A stretch of 64,000 nt of DNA from Pelomyxa schiedti (taxonomy: Eukaryota; Evosea; Pelobiontida; Pelomyxidae): the NCBI GenBank assembly GCA_020536535.1, contig JAHLWZ010000841.1, forward strand, positions 1 to 64,000, in the 5' to 3' direction. The notes beneath the pieces are model-generated. The model was given only the letters and a program-made list of their open reading frames with translations, was not told where the DNA came from and did no database searches. Made by a program: the position numbers and the translations under genes. Of this stretch, positions 20,334 to 31,800 are shown one piece after another (position 1 is the stretch's first letter; each line of letters opens with the position of its first letter).

Positions 20334-23300
20334 ATGGCGGATGGAGGGGTGGACGCCGCAGAGACGGACACCCTGCTGAAGGCTGAGGTGTATGTGGTCG
20401 GGGGTGATCACAACCATGACCAGAAGGCCGCAACCTACACGCCTCTTGGGCGTACTTCCAACGAGAAGGACAAACGGAAGTACTTGTTGTTGAAGCAGTT
20501 CAGGGGCGTGGTTAGTTTCCACTTGTTGTGGCTTCGTGGGTTCCCACCCTTTTTTTTCGTGTGAAGAGGGTTGTGAGTGCCTTAACCATCAATCTAGTTT
20601 TTGAAGAATGTAACCCTTTCAGTGAGGCAAAGGAAGCAACTTGCTTGCCAAATTATATGTATGTGAGGAGCCAATAGACGATAGCGTAAATAAACATTTG
20701 TAGTACCACTTGTAATAACACTTGGACTGGGATTGGCATCTTTCTTCAAGGGGGATGTGGAAACTGTTGATACTTATGTGTATTTCTACCATACCATGAT
20801 TGCATACCCCTCAGAGTATTTGTCTGACAACTATTACACCAAAATAACAATACAAAGAACGCAGAAATATGGTGACCACTTCTTTTATGTTGACCCTAAC
20901 AATGTTGCTGGGCACTGTGACAATGCCTCTTATGACTACATTAACCCCCCAGACAGCTGTGGTGATACACTTTATACCGGTATCCAAGTCTCCGGGGTTC
21001 TCTCGGTCTCATGGGTGAAAAAGGAGGAATTCTTGGTACATATTACCAGAGGCCGTGGAACTATGATGTGTGGTGTTATGAGGATGACACTATTATGACA
21101 TTGCACTCCTGTACACCTTTTTTTACTGAGTACAGTGACTGGGACACTGCACTTCAAGTTTGAGCTTTCCTTGTCTTCAGTGTTTCTGAACAACAAACAA
21201 AAAGGACTACCAAGATTTTTATCACGACTCTGTGGATGCTTGGAATGACTATGATATAGACTATTGCGTGGGTGCTCAAACTCAGTTAAAAATGCCCCAG
21301 ACTGGTTTTCCCTTTTCTCTTCTTGCAAAAATCTCATATTCCCGTTCAGCATTTTACTTCGAGGATGTGACTTCTTCAGACGAAATTTCTCTTCCTGATG
21401 TGAAACTCCACTACACTTTGTTTGCCACAGATCAATACACTTCACTGGCTTGGAACTACGAATATGAGGTTCTACTCCACTCCCTGGATTGTTATTTATT
21501 TTCAAGTAGGACCCAATTCTGGTGTCTGTGAATAGTATGAATGGCGCTTTTTTGCGCCTTGTGACGAACTACACCTTCATTGAAGAAGATTACCAGATGA
21601 AATCCCTGGAAATTGTTCTGGGATATACTGTAAGGAATCTCAATATAGATTCAACCTGTTTACTTGTACCCAGGATTTTCCTGAGCATGTTGAAGTAAAC
21701 TCCCCGCGGGCACTTATTATTACACTAGAAGTGTGTTTTGTACCTTTCATGATAATGTGCTTGATGCCCTTTTTTATGCAGAAGGTTTCAACACTTCTTT
21801 TGTGTTTTACTAATTACACATCAGGTCGTAGTAGAGCGGAACTCTGGACTTTCTGAGATGTTGAATTTAGTATGACAAACTTTCTTTTCCATTCCAGAAA
21901 CTAATATTGGGTAACAAGGCTGGTTTGAACAATCAAATATATTGGCTTGGGAACTTTTGCTGTGACTGCCTTATCTACATCATTTTTTTGATCCTGCTCG
22001 TCCCCCTTGGTGCAGCTCTTAAAATGAAAATTTACACAGAAGTGGGGTAACTCTAGGCTGCTTGAATATTTCAAGCTTATTTATCTCCGTTAGGGTTTAT
22101 TTATATCTTCTGATAATAAGTTGGGTCATTCCTCTCGTTGGAATGTCTTACTTCTTTGCTGTATTTGTGAGAACCACAGGTTTTCAAGTGTTTCCTTGCA
22201 TTTGTTAAACCCTTGCAGCGCAGTCTGCTGTGGTAGGGTTTATTATTGTTTGTCTCCAGCTTACTGCTGCAGCACTTCTAGCTTATCTTGGTAATACATG
22301 ATATCCACTTCGTATTTTAAGAGACTCAACTAAAATTCACAGTGTACTTTGAACAGCAAGTTGCACCAATCTATTTCATGATTTATCCCCCATTTGCTCT
22401 TTTTTGGGGCTTTTATGTTACTGGGCACTCTGTCGCTTCTGGCTATGAGTGCTTTTTTTCTCCTGATGTTGCTGCTGAACAAACTTGGATTGCCACTTTA
22501 TGGGTTGCCGGGATGGGCTTAGCTTTTCTCATTATATCGAGGTTTAGAGAGAGTATCCATTTCAACCGTGTAACCTTGAAGCAGTTACCTTGATCAAGTC
22601 ATGCCCAGGACAATTGGCATGCGAAAGCCCTTTTACTTTCCAGTTACGGATTTCTGCACATGGGTCTCATCCAAACTTGGAAAGAAAAATCGTCGCAAAT
22701 TACATACTGCCGCTGCAGCGCTGCATATTTCCCAAGAATCCAAAGAAGAGTTGGAAAGAGAAGATGAAGATGTGCAGATGGAAAGGCGCACTGTTTATCA
22801 ATTACCTGGTGAACCAGATTGGCCCCTTATCATCAAGGACATGTCAAAGACTTTTTCAGGGGGAATTGGGTATTTCATCAGAATTCGTTTCCTTCACTAA
22901 TTCTTGAGCAGCTCTTCCAACGTTCAAGCACTGAAAAACGTAACCTTCCACGTAGAACAGGGGCAGTGCTTTGGGCTTTTGGGACCAAATGGTACTTTTT
23001 CTAATTTGGGTGATTCTATCTAATTGAATGAAGGGGCTGGAAAAACCACCCTAGTTAACATACTGTGTGGGTTGATGACGCACTCAGGAGGTCAGGTTAA
23101 CTTCACTGCAGACTATCATTAAAGAATCGAAGGTTCTGCCATTATTGGTGGCTATGATATCGAGTACAATTTGGCTACTGTAAGAAGAATGATTGGACTT
23201 TGCCCCCAGTTTGATTGGCTGTTTGATGATTTGACGACTCGGGAACATCTTCTTTTCTATACAAGGTTAAAGGGCTTCCCTATAAGCAAAGAGTCAGCAC

Positions 23301-24120
23301 ACGTGGTACCAACGACGTGGGAGCTAGGGAAGTATTAACCCGTATAGGAAAGTATTATTACAGAAGTAAGTCTTCAAAATGAACGAAGGCGTCTTTCAAG
23401 AGACCTAAGTGGGGGCCAAAAACGCCGACTTTCCTTTGCCATTGCCTTGACAAGTGACCCTGCTGTTGTCTTTCTGGATGAACCTACTAGTGGACTTGAC
23501 CCAGGTTGCACCAGAGAACTATGGAATGTTATAACGACTGCTAGAGTACGTAATGTTTTTCCCCAATCTCTCGCTAACATAAACCCAGCAAAATCGGTGC
23601 TTCTTGCTTACAACACACTCCATGGCTGAAGCTGAAACTGTCTGCACTACAATAGGAATTCTAAGCCGGGGCCACCTCAAGTGCATTGGTACCCCACAAC
23701 ACCTTAAGAGCCGTTTTGGCCAAGGATACAAGCTTGAAGTACTCTGTGAAAACTCTGGGGAGGAAAACAAGCGGGCAGCACAGGCGTTTGTGGCATCCAT
23801 TGTCCATGGGGATCCCCAGCTGCTGCATGGGACAACTCACAGTTTAGTGTTTCAGATACCTCTCTCACTGAAGCTCTCTGATTTGTTTGAAATACTCAGC
23901 CGAGAAGCTCGACATCATTGTATGTATCATTTTCCTCCATATCAAACCAACAAATAAATACACAGCCATCAAGTCCTGGAGTATGGGCCAGTCGAATTTG
24001 GAGGAAGTGTTCATTGCCATTGTTCACCAAGATGAAGGTGAAGCTGAATCAGCTGCACCTTCCAGTGTTGGTCTCATATCCATACAAGAACCATCGGAGG
24101 TTACAACAAGTGCCGTGTAA
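20334..24120 (+). CDS. ABC transporter, subfamily A, half-size
   Basis: One membrane domain followed by one nucleotide-binding domain. ATG 20334 gives a short cytosolic N-terminus ([12 protein letters not shown]). A large Cys-containing luminal or extracellular loop follows (about 20740-21640: [29 protein letters not shown]), then several helices ([48 protein letters not shown]). The ATPase has Walker A split by an intron (GLLGPNG + [12 protein letters not shown]), a Q-loop (LCPQFDWLF), signature [11 protein letters not shown], Walker [15 protein letters not shown] and switch His TTHSMAEAE. All key residues are present. ABCA proteins move lipids; in amoebae many are half-size, as here. TAA at about 24118-24120. 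Confidence 0.92.
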
Positions 24121-24359
24121 TTCCAAAGCCAAAGTCACTTCGTTACTAGACTGTGTACTAAACAGAAAACGAAGAGGCAATTTTTTTAGGTTTTTCATCA
24201 CCCCAGATCTTTTTCTTCTTATAACGATAACAATTAAGCCGCCACAGTGTGGCTTGTCCTAACTTTTTTTTTGTCCGATTTTTTTTAAAAGCAACGTATA
24301 TTGGGACGGCAAGGTAGGGCAAATACGCAATTCTAACAAAACAAAAAAACAAAGGAGAG

Positions 24360-25207
24360 ATGGAGAAGATCACGGTAGGATTTGTGTCGTCAACTACGGT
24401 GGTGTTGGTGCCTTCTGATTTCCACGTCGACAAAACAACTGTAACCAGCGAGTGGAACAGGATTATGTACTGTATGCTCCAGTCAGATCCATCGTCCCAT
24501 CGTCCGGACATCACACAGGAAGACATTGACATGGTAAGTTTCGGACCCCATCAACACAACGACGCTTTCTTTCTTCTGGGAGGAAATAATACAGATCTCA
24601 CAATGCACAGATCTTACAGGCAATAAGAAAACTCGTAGAAGGAGGCGTGGTGGCGAGAACGGATGACGATAGGGGTCTAGAAGAATGTGTGCTAACAGTA
24701 CATCAGAGCAAAGTGGTTGACTCTCTGGTATCTGGTTTCCGCATGATGGTGTACGATACAGGCTCGGTACGTGTTGCCTATTGCTGATTTACTATTTTTC
24801 ACCACTAAACCCAGGGATCCTACAACAGAACTGTTGGAATCTCGCAAAATGACATATTAACTGTATTAGCTAGGCCAGGACACAAGAATTTCGTTCGGGA
24901 CTTTGTGCGTCAACTCGAAGTCGCCAAGGAACAGTCCCTCATACAACAACAAACTTCCGTTTCTTCTACTACTGCCTCTTCTTCTGACAGCGCCACCCCA
25001 ATGTGCCAAGTGGAAAGGGAACAGCACACCACAGCAACTACTACACCGACAAGTGTTCCTATGCCTAGTGACTGTGCTCCCCACGTAGACGAAAACCCCC
25101 GCAATGTACATCACGACGAAGACACATTCCAGCCCACCAAACGACCCCCGTACTCCATGTGTACCTCAAATGCAACTCCACCCCCCAGCAAACGTTCAAG
25201 AAGCTAA
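24360..25207 (+). CDS. Unrecognised protein with disordered basic tail
   Basis: ATG 24360; three exons joined across GT-AG introns (one after DITQEDIDM at about 24533, one after VYDTGS near 24768). The N-terminal ~150 residues look globular with mixed helices and strands (ILQAIRKLVEGGVVARTDDD, VVDSLVSGFRMMVYDTG, NDILTVLARPGHKNFVRDF). The rest is Ser/Thr/Pro-rich and ends PPPSKRSRS, an NLS-like tail, before TAA. I cannot assign a family. Nuclear location is a weak inference from the tail. It converges with the RING gene, ~130 bp apart. Confidence 0.6.
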
Positions 25208-25337
25208 TGACTTTGTATAGTAAAAGAAAAGAAAGAAAAATTTTTAGAGGTTTTGCGGTTGAAATAGGCAAACTAAAAAATCTTGTTGTGTTCCTTTCAT
25301 CGCAAATCTTCACACAGGGGCGATAGGCCAGGCAAAT

Positions 25338-28300
25338 CTAAGTGCTAAACGCCTTTAGCTGCCGTAGCTCGATGTAGCTGGCACTGCCGTACGCGCCGGA
25401 ATTCTGTACCTCGATCTTGAGGAACTGCGTGGTGAAGCTGACCTGCCACGTGTTGCTGGCGTCCACGGAGTTGTCGTGGCAGTTCACCAGGTCGGCGACC
25501 TCGACCCACCCGTGTCCCCAGTCGGTCCAGCCGCCCGCGTCGTGGGCCGGCGCCGCGGCGCCCCTGGCCGCCGGGTGGTAGCTCAGCCGCATGCGCGTGG
25601 TCTTGCCGTCCGAGCACATCTGGAAGAACACCAGCGTCCTGATGTGCGCCGCGCGGCCCATGTCCACGACCAGGATCCCGGTGCCGCCGGACGTGTTGTT
25701 GGTCCACGTCGACCCGACCGAGTTGGCGCCGCGCACGCTCCTGGTCCTGCTGGTCGGCTCGGTGTCGATCAGGCAGCCGTTGGCGCACCAGGCCTCGGTG
25801 GGCCCGCCGCAGTTGCTCTTGTACGTGCCCGCGCCGCCGGCGAACGCGTACTGGGCCACCTTGCACGCCCCGCCCGTGATCACGTCGTTGAGCAGGTTGG
25901 CCGAGCCGTCGGCGGCGCGGGCAAAGTCCACGCCCCTGAGCGTCGCCGCCTCGGCCTTGAGCTCCTCGATCGTGGCCAGCAGCATCTGGTTGTCCTGGTG
26001 CGCGTTCTGCAGCTGCGCCGCCAGCGAGGCGTGCTGCGCCTCGGACTTCTTGATATCGGCCTCCTTGGCCACGACCGCGTCCTTGGCTTGCTGCAGCGCG
26101 GCCTCGCACTCGGTGAGCCTGGGGAACTTGCTGGCGAGCTTGTCTAGTCCCACCGGTGGGTCTGGCACCCTTGGCGGCAGGATCCTGGGGTGCATTTGCA
26201 AGTACGCGTGCATGAAGGCAACTTGCTCGTGTGTTGGCTCAGTTGCTGTTGACACGTCATCCACTTTTGTTGCTGTTGTTGAGCTGGAAGAAGTTGAGGT
26301 TGTGGATGGGGGAGTAGATTGAGGTGACGTGGGTGTGCTGTCTGAACTAGTTGGCAGAAAGTTCCTCAAACATTGTATCTGAGAAGTGAGTGCACTAGGT
26401 TTGATTGAGTTGAGACAATGGATTATGGGAGAAAACTGGTTTTTACCTTAGGCGGTTGATGGTTTCAAAGATGGAGGTCTCAAAAACTTTTTGCTGCTGA
26501 AGTGCTCCCCTGAGCTGGTTTTCAATGCTGGAAAACATCTCTAGCACACTATTGTGCCATGTGGTGACAATTTTATTCAAGACACTGATGGCTTCGTGTC
26601 CTGTTTGAAGAGCACTCTTTTGAAGGAGATTTGCAGTGGATTCCGCTTGTTTTTGATGTGCTAGCGCTGTATCCAATAGTTTGGTGATGTTGACATCTGC
26701 ATTGACGGTTAACAGTTTCGAAAGTGGAATCGAGGTCTAACCAAGGGCAGCAAGTTCTTCCAGAGCAGGGCAGATAGCAGTGGGAAGAGGGACACACTCG
26801 TGACTCCCGTGTGCTCCATTGTGCAGACAGTGCCCACAAACGAGGCGGGAATCTTCTTTGCAAAACATCGTGAGAGGTTGGTGATGGTCTTTGCAAAGAT
26901 TGGATCCAATCTGGCGACAAATTAAACATTGAAAAGAGAAGCTGATGTCACAACCTGTGGAAGTAAGTACATATCTTCACTGTGAGGCATAGGGGCAATT
27001 GTACAAAGTTCTGTGCAGCCCTTGTCATCAGAGTGTTCTGGTAGGGCGTACAGAGCATCATATACCTCACCTGGGAAACTCATCAATTGTTGTGCGGCTT
27101 CCTTTATTAGAAGAAACTCAGGAGACGGGTTCCCATGTGCAGTGTGTCCCACCTTGTAAGAAATAAGAAAGTAGAGAAGTACTGAATACGGCTACTTCTG
27201 AGGCACCCATTGCGTGAACTCTATTGTAGATATCATCAAGTAACTCTGAGAGTTCATTCCTTTTCCTAATCAAAATAGTATCTGGAAGACAGTGCGTAGC
27301 ACTCTCCAATTCTGAGAGCTGAGTGCACAAGCTACGGACAAGTACAGAAAGTTTTGTGTGCTGTTCAGTAATTTTATTCACATCGTTTGTCAAAGTGGTT
27401 TGAATGACACTCTGAATTCATGTATTAGAAACCAGAACTCCCTATTAATTACCCACTTTAACTTCCGTGATTCTTGTATCTTCATTTCCTTGGAGCTTTT
27501 CACAAAGGGCAGTCAAATTATTTGCAATGAATTCTTGTTTTCTAAAGGAGGTAAGGGTAAAGACCAGTGAAAAGTGATGGGATTTTAAGGTACTTGGCAA
27601 TCATCGCAGCAGACAGAGCAAATGGCTGTGCCGAGTTTGAGACATATTTTAACACCTGTACAATATAAAAAAACAACGTTTGAAATCTTCCCTCCCCTCA
27701 CCTCATGGATGGTTCGGCATTTCTTCTTCAATCTGGAACGGCACTCTTCTGCAGCACTTTCAATAGAAATACAATCGTCACGAGCATGGTCATCACATAC
27801 GCACAGCTGGCAAAGAATCATGTCGTGAACTGGACAATAGAAACGGACGAGTTCCTTTTAAGTTGGTGAGTGTGCTTTTGCTCAAACGGTGATATGTACC
27901 GAAGTGTGCTTCCGGCAAAACATCCTTGCAGGATGCACAGCAGCAGTCTTGAGAGGAACTACCGAGGCAGCAAGGTGACACCTGAAGCGGGCTCCGTGAT
28001 GCACTCTCAGGTTGCATTCATCGCAGAGTCGAAGTGGAGGCATGCATGCCTGACAAATAACAGTAGCAGGCACTGCAGGTTCAGTAGGATGGTCCTCACA
28101 CATGTTATCTGACTTGCGCATTTCCTATATCACTAGGTGAGCCCATTGAACATCAACCAATAAAATAAAGAAGTATCAAAATATATAAGACGTTGGTTGG
28201 AACCCCAGTTAGCTTTATGGATTCAAGCAAAAAACCTCGATTATGACACAGAGTTGCTTGTTTATACAAGCACTTTTTGGGCTGCACTCAGCTTTGCAAA

Positions 28301-28739
28301 CTGGACAAATAAGAGCACTTCTGGGAGCCATACTTCTGGCACTCACCCTCAGTCCACCTCCCCCTCCTGAGGATCCAGATAGCCTCAGTCCTCCGGACCC
28401 TGATTCCCTCAGGGTGCGCTGTGTCCCACCGGTGGGTCCGGCGCCGCCAACGCCCTGTGACTGGGACTGAGACTCGGCCGATGACGGCTGATTTTCAGCC
28501 GCTCCGACGAGGACGAGGCCGGATCCAACGCATCTCATGCACATCGAGTGACAACAGGGCAGGGTGACTGGATCAACGAACATTTCGCCGCACACGGGGC
28601 AGCACAGGTCCAGGGGGCCGGTGGATCCCATAATGCTGCTGACGGCGGGCTGTTGGTGGCGCGGCTGCTGAGTAATATTGGACGTCGGGGGCGGGGCTTG
28701 TTGGGGGGCTGGCGTTGCTTCTTCGGTTGTGCCTGACAT
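25338..28739 (-). CDS. TRIM-like RING/B-box/coiled-coil protein with C-terminal F5/8C (discoidin-type) domain
   Basis: ATG at 28739; disordered start, then a C3HC4 RING (LCCPVCGEMFVDPVTLPCCH, SMCMRCV) whose last Cys pair (ICPVCK) comes after a ~70-residue Ser/Gly insert. Exon 1 ends at 28236. Next are a first B-box (CEDHP ... CQACMP ... LCDECNLRVHH) and a second one split by an intron (FCRKHTS + ELVRFYCPVHDMILCQLC, DDHARDD), then coiled-coil exons (27150-26450). The last exon (25338-26369) has a short helix and an F5/8C domain (ILVVDMGRAAHIRTLVFFQM ... FLKIEVQNSGAYGSASYIEL). RING plus B-boxes implies a ubiquitin E3 ligase. The F5/8C tail would be its ligand-binding part, in place of the usual SPRY. 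The last exon is strikingly GC-rich. Confidence 0.85.
25340..26150. other. GC-rich block over the F5/8C-coding exon
   Basis: Base composition changes sharply inside one exon. From about 26150 down to 25340 nearly all third codon positions are G or C, while both flanks and the rest of the gene are ordinary. All frames stay open for hundreds of bases, which creates long false ORFs on both strands. The stretch coincides with the heptad/F5-8C part of the TRIM-like protein. Confidence 0.8.
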
Positions 28740-28878
28740 CTGGGTGTACGTTAATTCTTCTTTGTTTTCGTTGTAACTCGTCGGGTTTCTGGCGGTTGGA
28801 TGTTTTGTTGTTGCTCCTTTTTACAAACAAAGAAAAATTGTTTAGAATTGTTTTGGTCTCCCTCTGAAGAGGGTACAC

Positions 28879-31800
28879 TCACAACAGCAGTTCCTCCAGT
28901 TCAGCACGTGACAATTGGCTTGTGTCAGCGGCTGTGCTGTTCTCTGTGGCACAACTTGAGATTGTTGGTGTTGTTGTTCCTGTTTCAGTTGATGTTGTTA
29001 TCGTCGATGGTGGTGGTGTTGGTGTTTGTTGGGTTGGAACGTGAGGGTTGTTGTGAGGGCCAGGGGAGGCAGCTGCTAACAGATTGGCCAAAAGAGTTTT
29101 GTCAATGGACTGGGACTGCAACCAAGACACAGCTTTCCTGGCAATGAATTTCCACTGTGCCCGGAGTTTTGGCAGGTACAATTCCAAAAACGCAACTGCG
29201 AGGCACGTGGCCCACAAGTCGCCCTTGTTGCAGGTCCCGGTGTCGTGAGTTTGCAGTGACTCCGGAATATTCTCTATGAGCCCGGATATGGATGTATTTA
29301 ATGTGCCCAACGCACTGCTGAGACCGGCAGAGGTCCAGAATCCATCAACGTTTTGTTGTGTGCATACTTTGTGGAGAATCTCGTATTGTTCGTCTGTGGA
29401 AGAGCTTGACCCGTAGTTGGCGTCGGAGAATTTGACGTCCGTGAGGATGCTCTTCAGCATATCCTGGCATGAGTGCAGGGCACCAGAGATAGGCTCAAAT
29501 TCTGCACTGCCATACATCATAGACTCTTCACAGAACTTGGACTGCCATTTCCGTACGGAAAATATTTTTTCCAGCGGAGCCACTTGATTTACAAGAACTG
29601 GTATTGGTGTTTCTTGAGTGGATACTGTGTTCCTTGTCACTGCCACATACGATGTGAGGTCACAGGCAACACCGTATTTCACTGCTTCCCTGATTACAGA
29701 TTCCCTCTCATTTGTAAAAATGCCTCTGGCAATAGCACAGCAGTGCAGAACAGGTGGCCATTGCGGAGGGGATTCACATCTCTGAAGGTCAAGATCAAAC
29801 AATGCAGTCTGTGAGCCAGGAGGATACTTCCATACGGAGACCTTTTCAAGGCGGTCCATCTGTGTTTTGTTAAAAATCGCATACATTGTCTGATGGTGTT
29901 TTGACGTTGAAACACTGAGGGGTAATGGAGTTTTGAACTCAGGGGCTGGTGCAAAACTCAGTTCGATGTTGTGGATCTCACTTCCAAAAAGATTCGCGTA
30001 AGAAACAAAGGCAACACATGACGTTTCATTTTTGGGATCATGTGCTATCCATCCGATGCCTGCCACGGGGTTGTATCTCGCTCTTATTTGAACACCTTTA
30101 TTGAGGGATTTGGTGGTCCCTGTCCATGAGAACGAGGTGGAGAGTGGTGTGGGGTGATTGCGGAAAATCTCAGGTGGGGCAGTCTGAGAAACACCGAACT
30201 CGGTGATGGGGGATTTCGGATGTGAGTCAACAGTCATCATAATGGTCACTGGTGAATTGGGAGAACTTGAACAAGCCCAAAGAGATCCTGGAACTGATAA
30301 ATTCAGAAATATAAAGTTGGAACCTTTTTCAGGGCTTGCCAATTCCAATTCCTGAACGAAACTGACACACAACATGATGTTCTTTTTGGGCAAGAGGTTT
30401 CCTATGCTAATTCGGAAAACACCTGATGATGCTTGCTCCAAGAGTTGCGGAGAATGCCCTGAAGCTATGGCATCGTCGTAAGTCCGTAGTGCATCAGTGG
30501 CAGGGACACACTTCGCCATCACAAGAGTTCCATCATCGTACCGAGCACTGAACGATACCACAACAGCTGTGGGTGGCAGTGGAAGCACGTAAACAGCTTC
30601 TACATTCACCTTGTCCTCATTTACAAAACATTGCTCAACTTGCGTGCACATACACAAGTCTCCAGTGACGGAAACAGTGACATTGGTATATTTCAGAAGA
30701 ACATTGCCACTCGCCTCTTTCCCGAAAATTCCAGCATTCTGAAGCGAATGCACAGTGAACTGCTGTAAAACTTTCTGTGTTGGTATCAGGCTCTCCTGAA
30801 GCAAAGTTTGCGCAACAGATCTTTCCATTTCGCCGATGCAAACAAGTGTTCCACCTACAACACGTTTACAAAATATATCAACGCCATCACGTAAACGAGA
30901 GCTATACTCTCCGGTCCCCACGTAATGCTTGAAGTGGTTTGAAATAGCACTTTGTTGTAGCTGTCCTTTCATTGAGACCATCTCTGGCGCTATGTGCTCC
31001 GCCACAATTGTTCCATTCATAGAAATAACAGCAACATAGTGAATTGGTGATTGTGTCCGACCATGTGATGAAATCCAGTGTTGTTTCCTTTCTTCCCGCT
31101 CTTCCCGAGATGTGAGATCTCCCAGTCGGCTTTCCAATCTATGAAGGGAACTGGCAACCGTTCTTACTTGATTCCGTCTTTCTTCTGTGGTTGCGCATGC
31201 AAGAGCACTTTGGAATTTGTTACTAAGTATGTTAATAATGTACGCCAGGTCATGGATGTTGACTCTGTCTCTTTGAGAAGTAATTAGTCCAGCGGCAAGT
31301 TGGAATCCACACGACAACTCCAGTATGTAGAGTTGAAGTTGCCTTATGAAAGGGGTCTCATTATTGTGTGGCAGGTCAAAGTGGGTGTTGGGTGTCCACA
31401 ACCCATAACGAGTTTCAATATTATCAGCTGGTGTGCGATAAAAAACATGTGCTCTGCGACTTGCTACAAGGGCAGCACAATGATGTAAAATTTTGTTGGA
31501 CCCAATCAGCACCTTTGGGGTAATTGTAAGGGTGATCTTTTCTCTTCCATTAATTGAGCCTGTACACACAACCACTTCACCACGCAGATCCTTCGCATTA
31601 ATGACAGTCCAAAATTCAGTCTTGTGACCAAAAGGTATTGGCTTTGTCCCCTTTTCGAAGTACGGGGGATTGTTGTTGCTCGATTGGAGTGGCCAGGTAA
31701 TCTTCGGTTTCATTATAAGTTCACCCAGCAATGCATTGACGAGTAACATTACTTTGGGCTCAACTCGCTTTGAGTCAGACACAAATGCAGTAATACCTCG

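Noticed and set aside
20334-24120. Full-size ABCA transporter with two ATPase domains
   Set aside because: Only one Walker A, signature and Walker B set occurs before the stop, and the next gene begins 240 bp later, so it is a half transporter.
25476-26322. Long plus-strand ORFs (223 and 243 aa) and a second minus-strand ORF of 254 aa
   Set aside because: They lie antisense or out of frame to the F5/8C exon. The GC-rich sequence lacks stop codons in all frames, and the products are Arg/Ala/Gly-rich with no domain.
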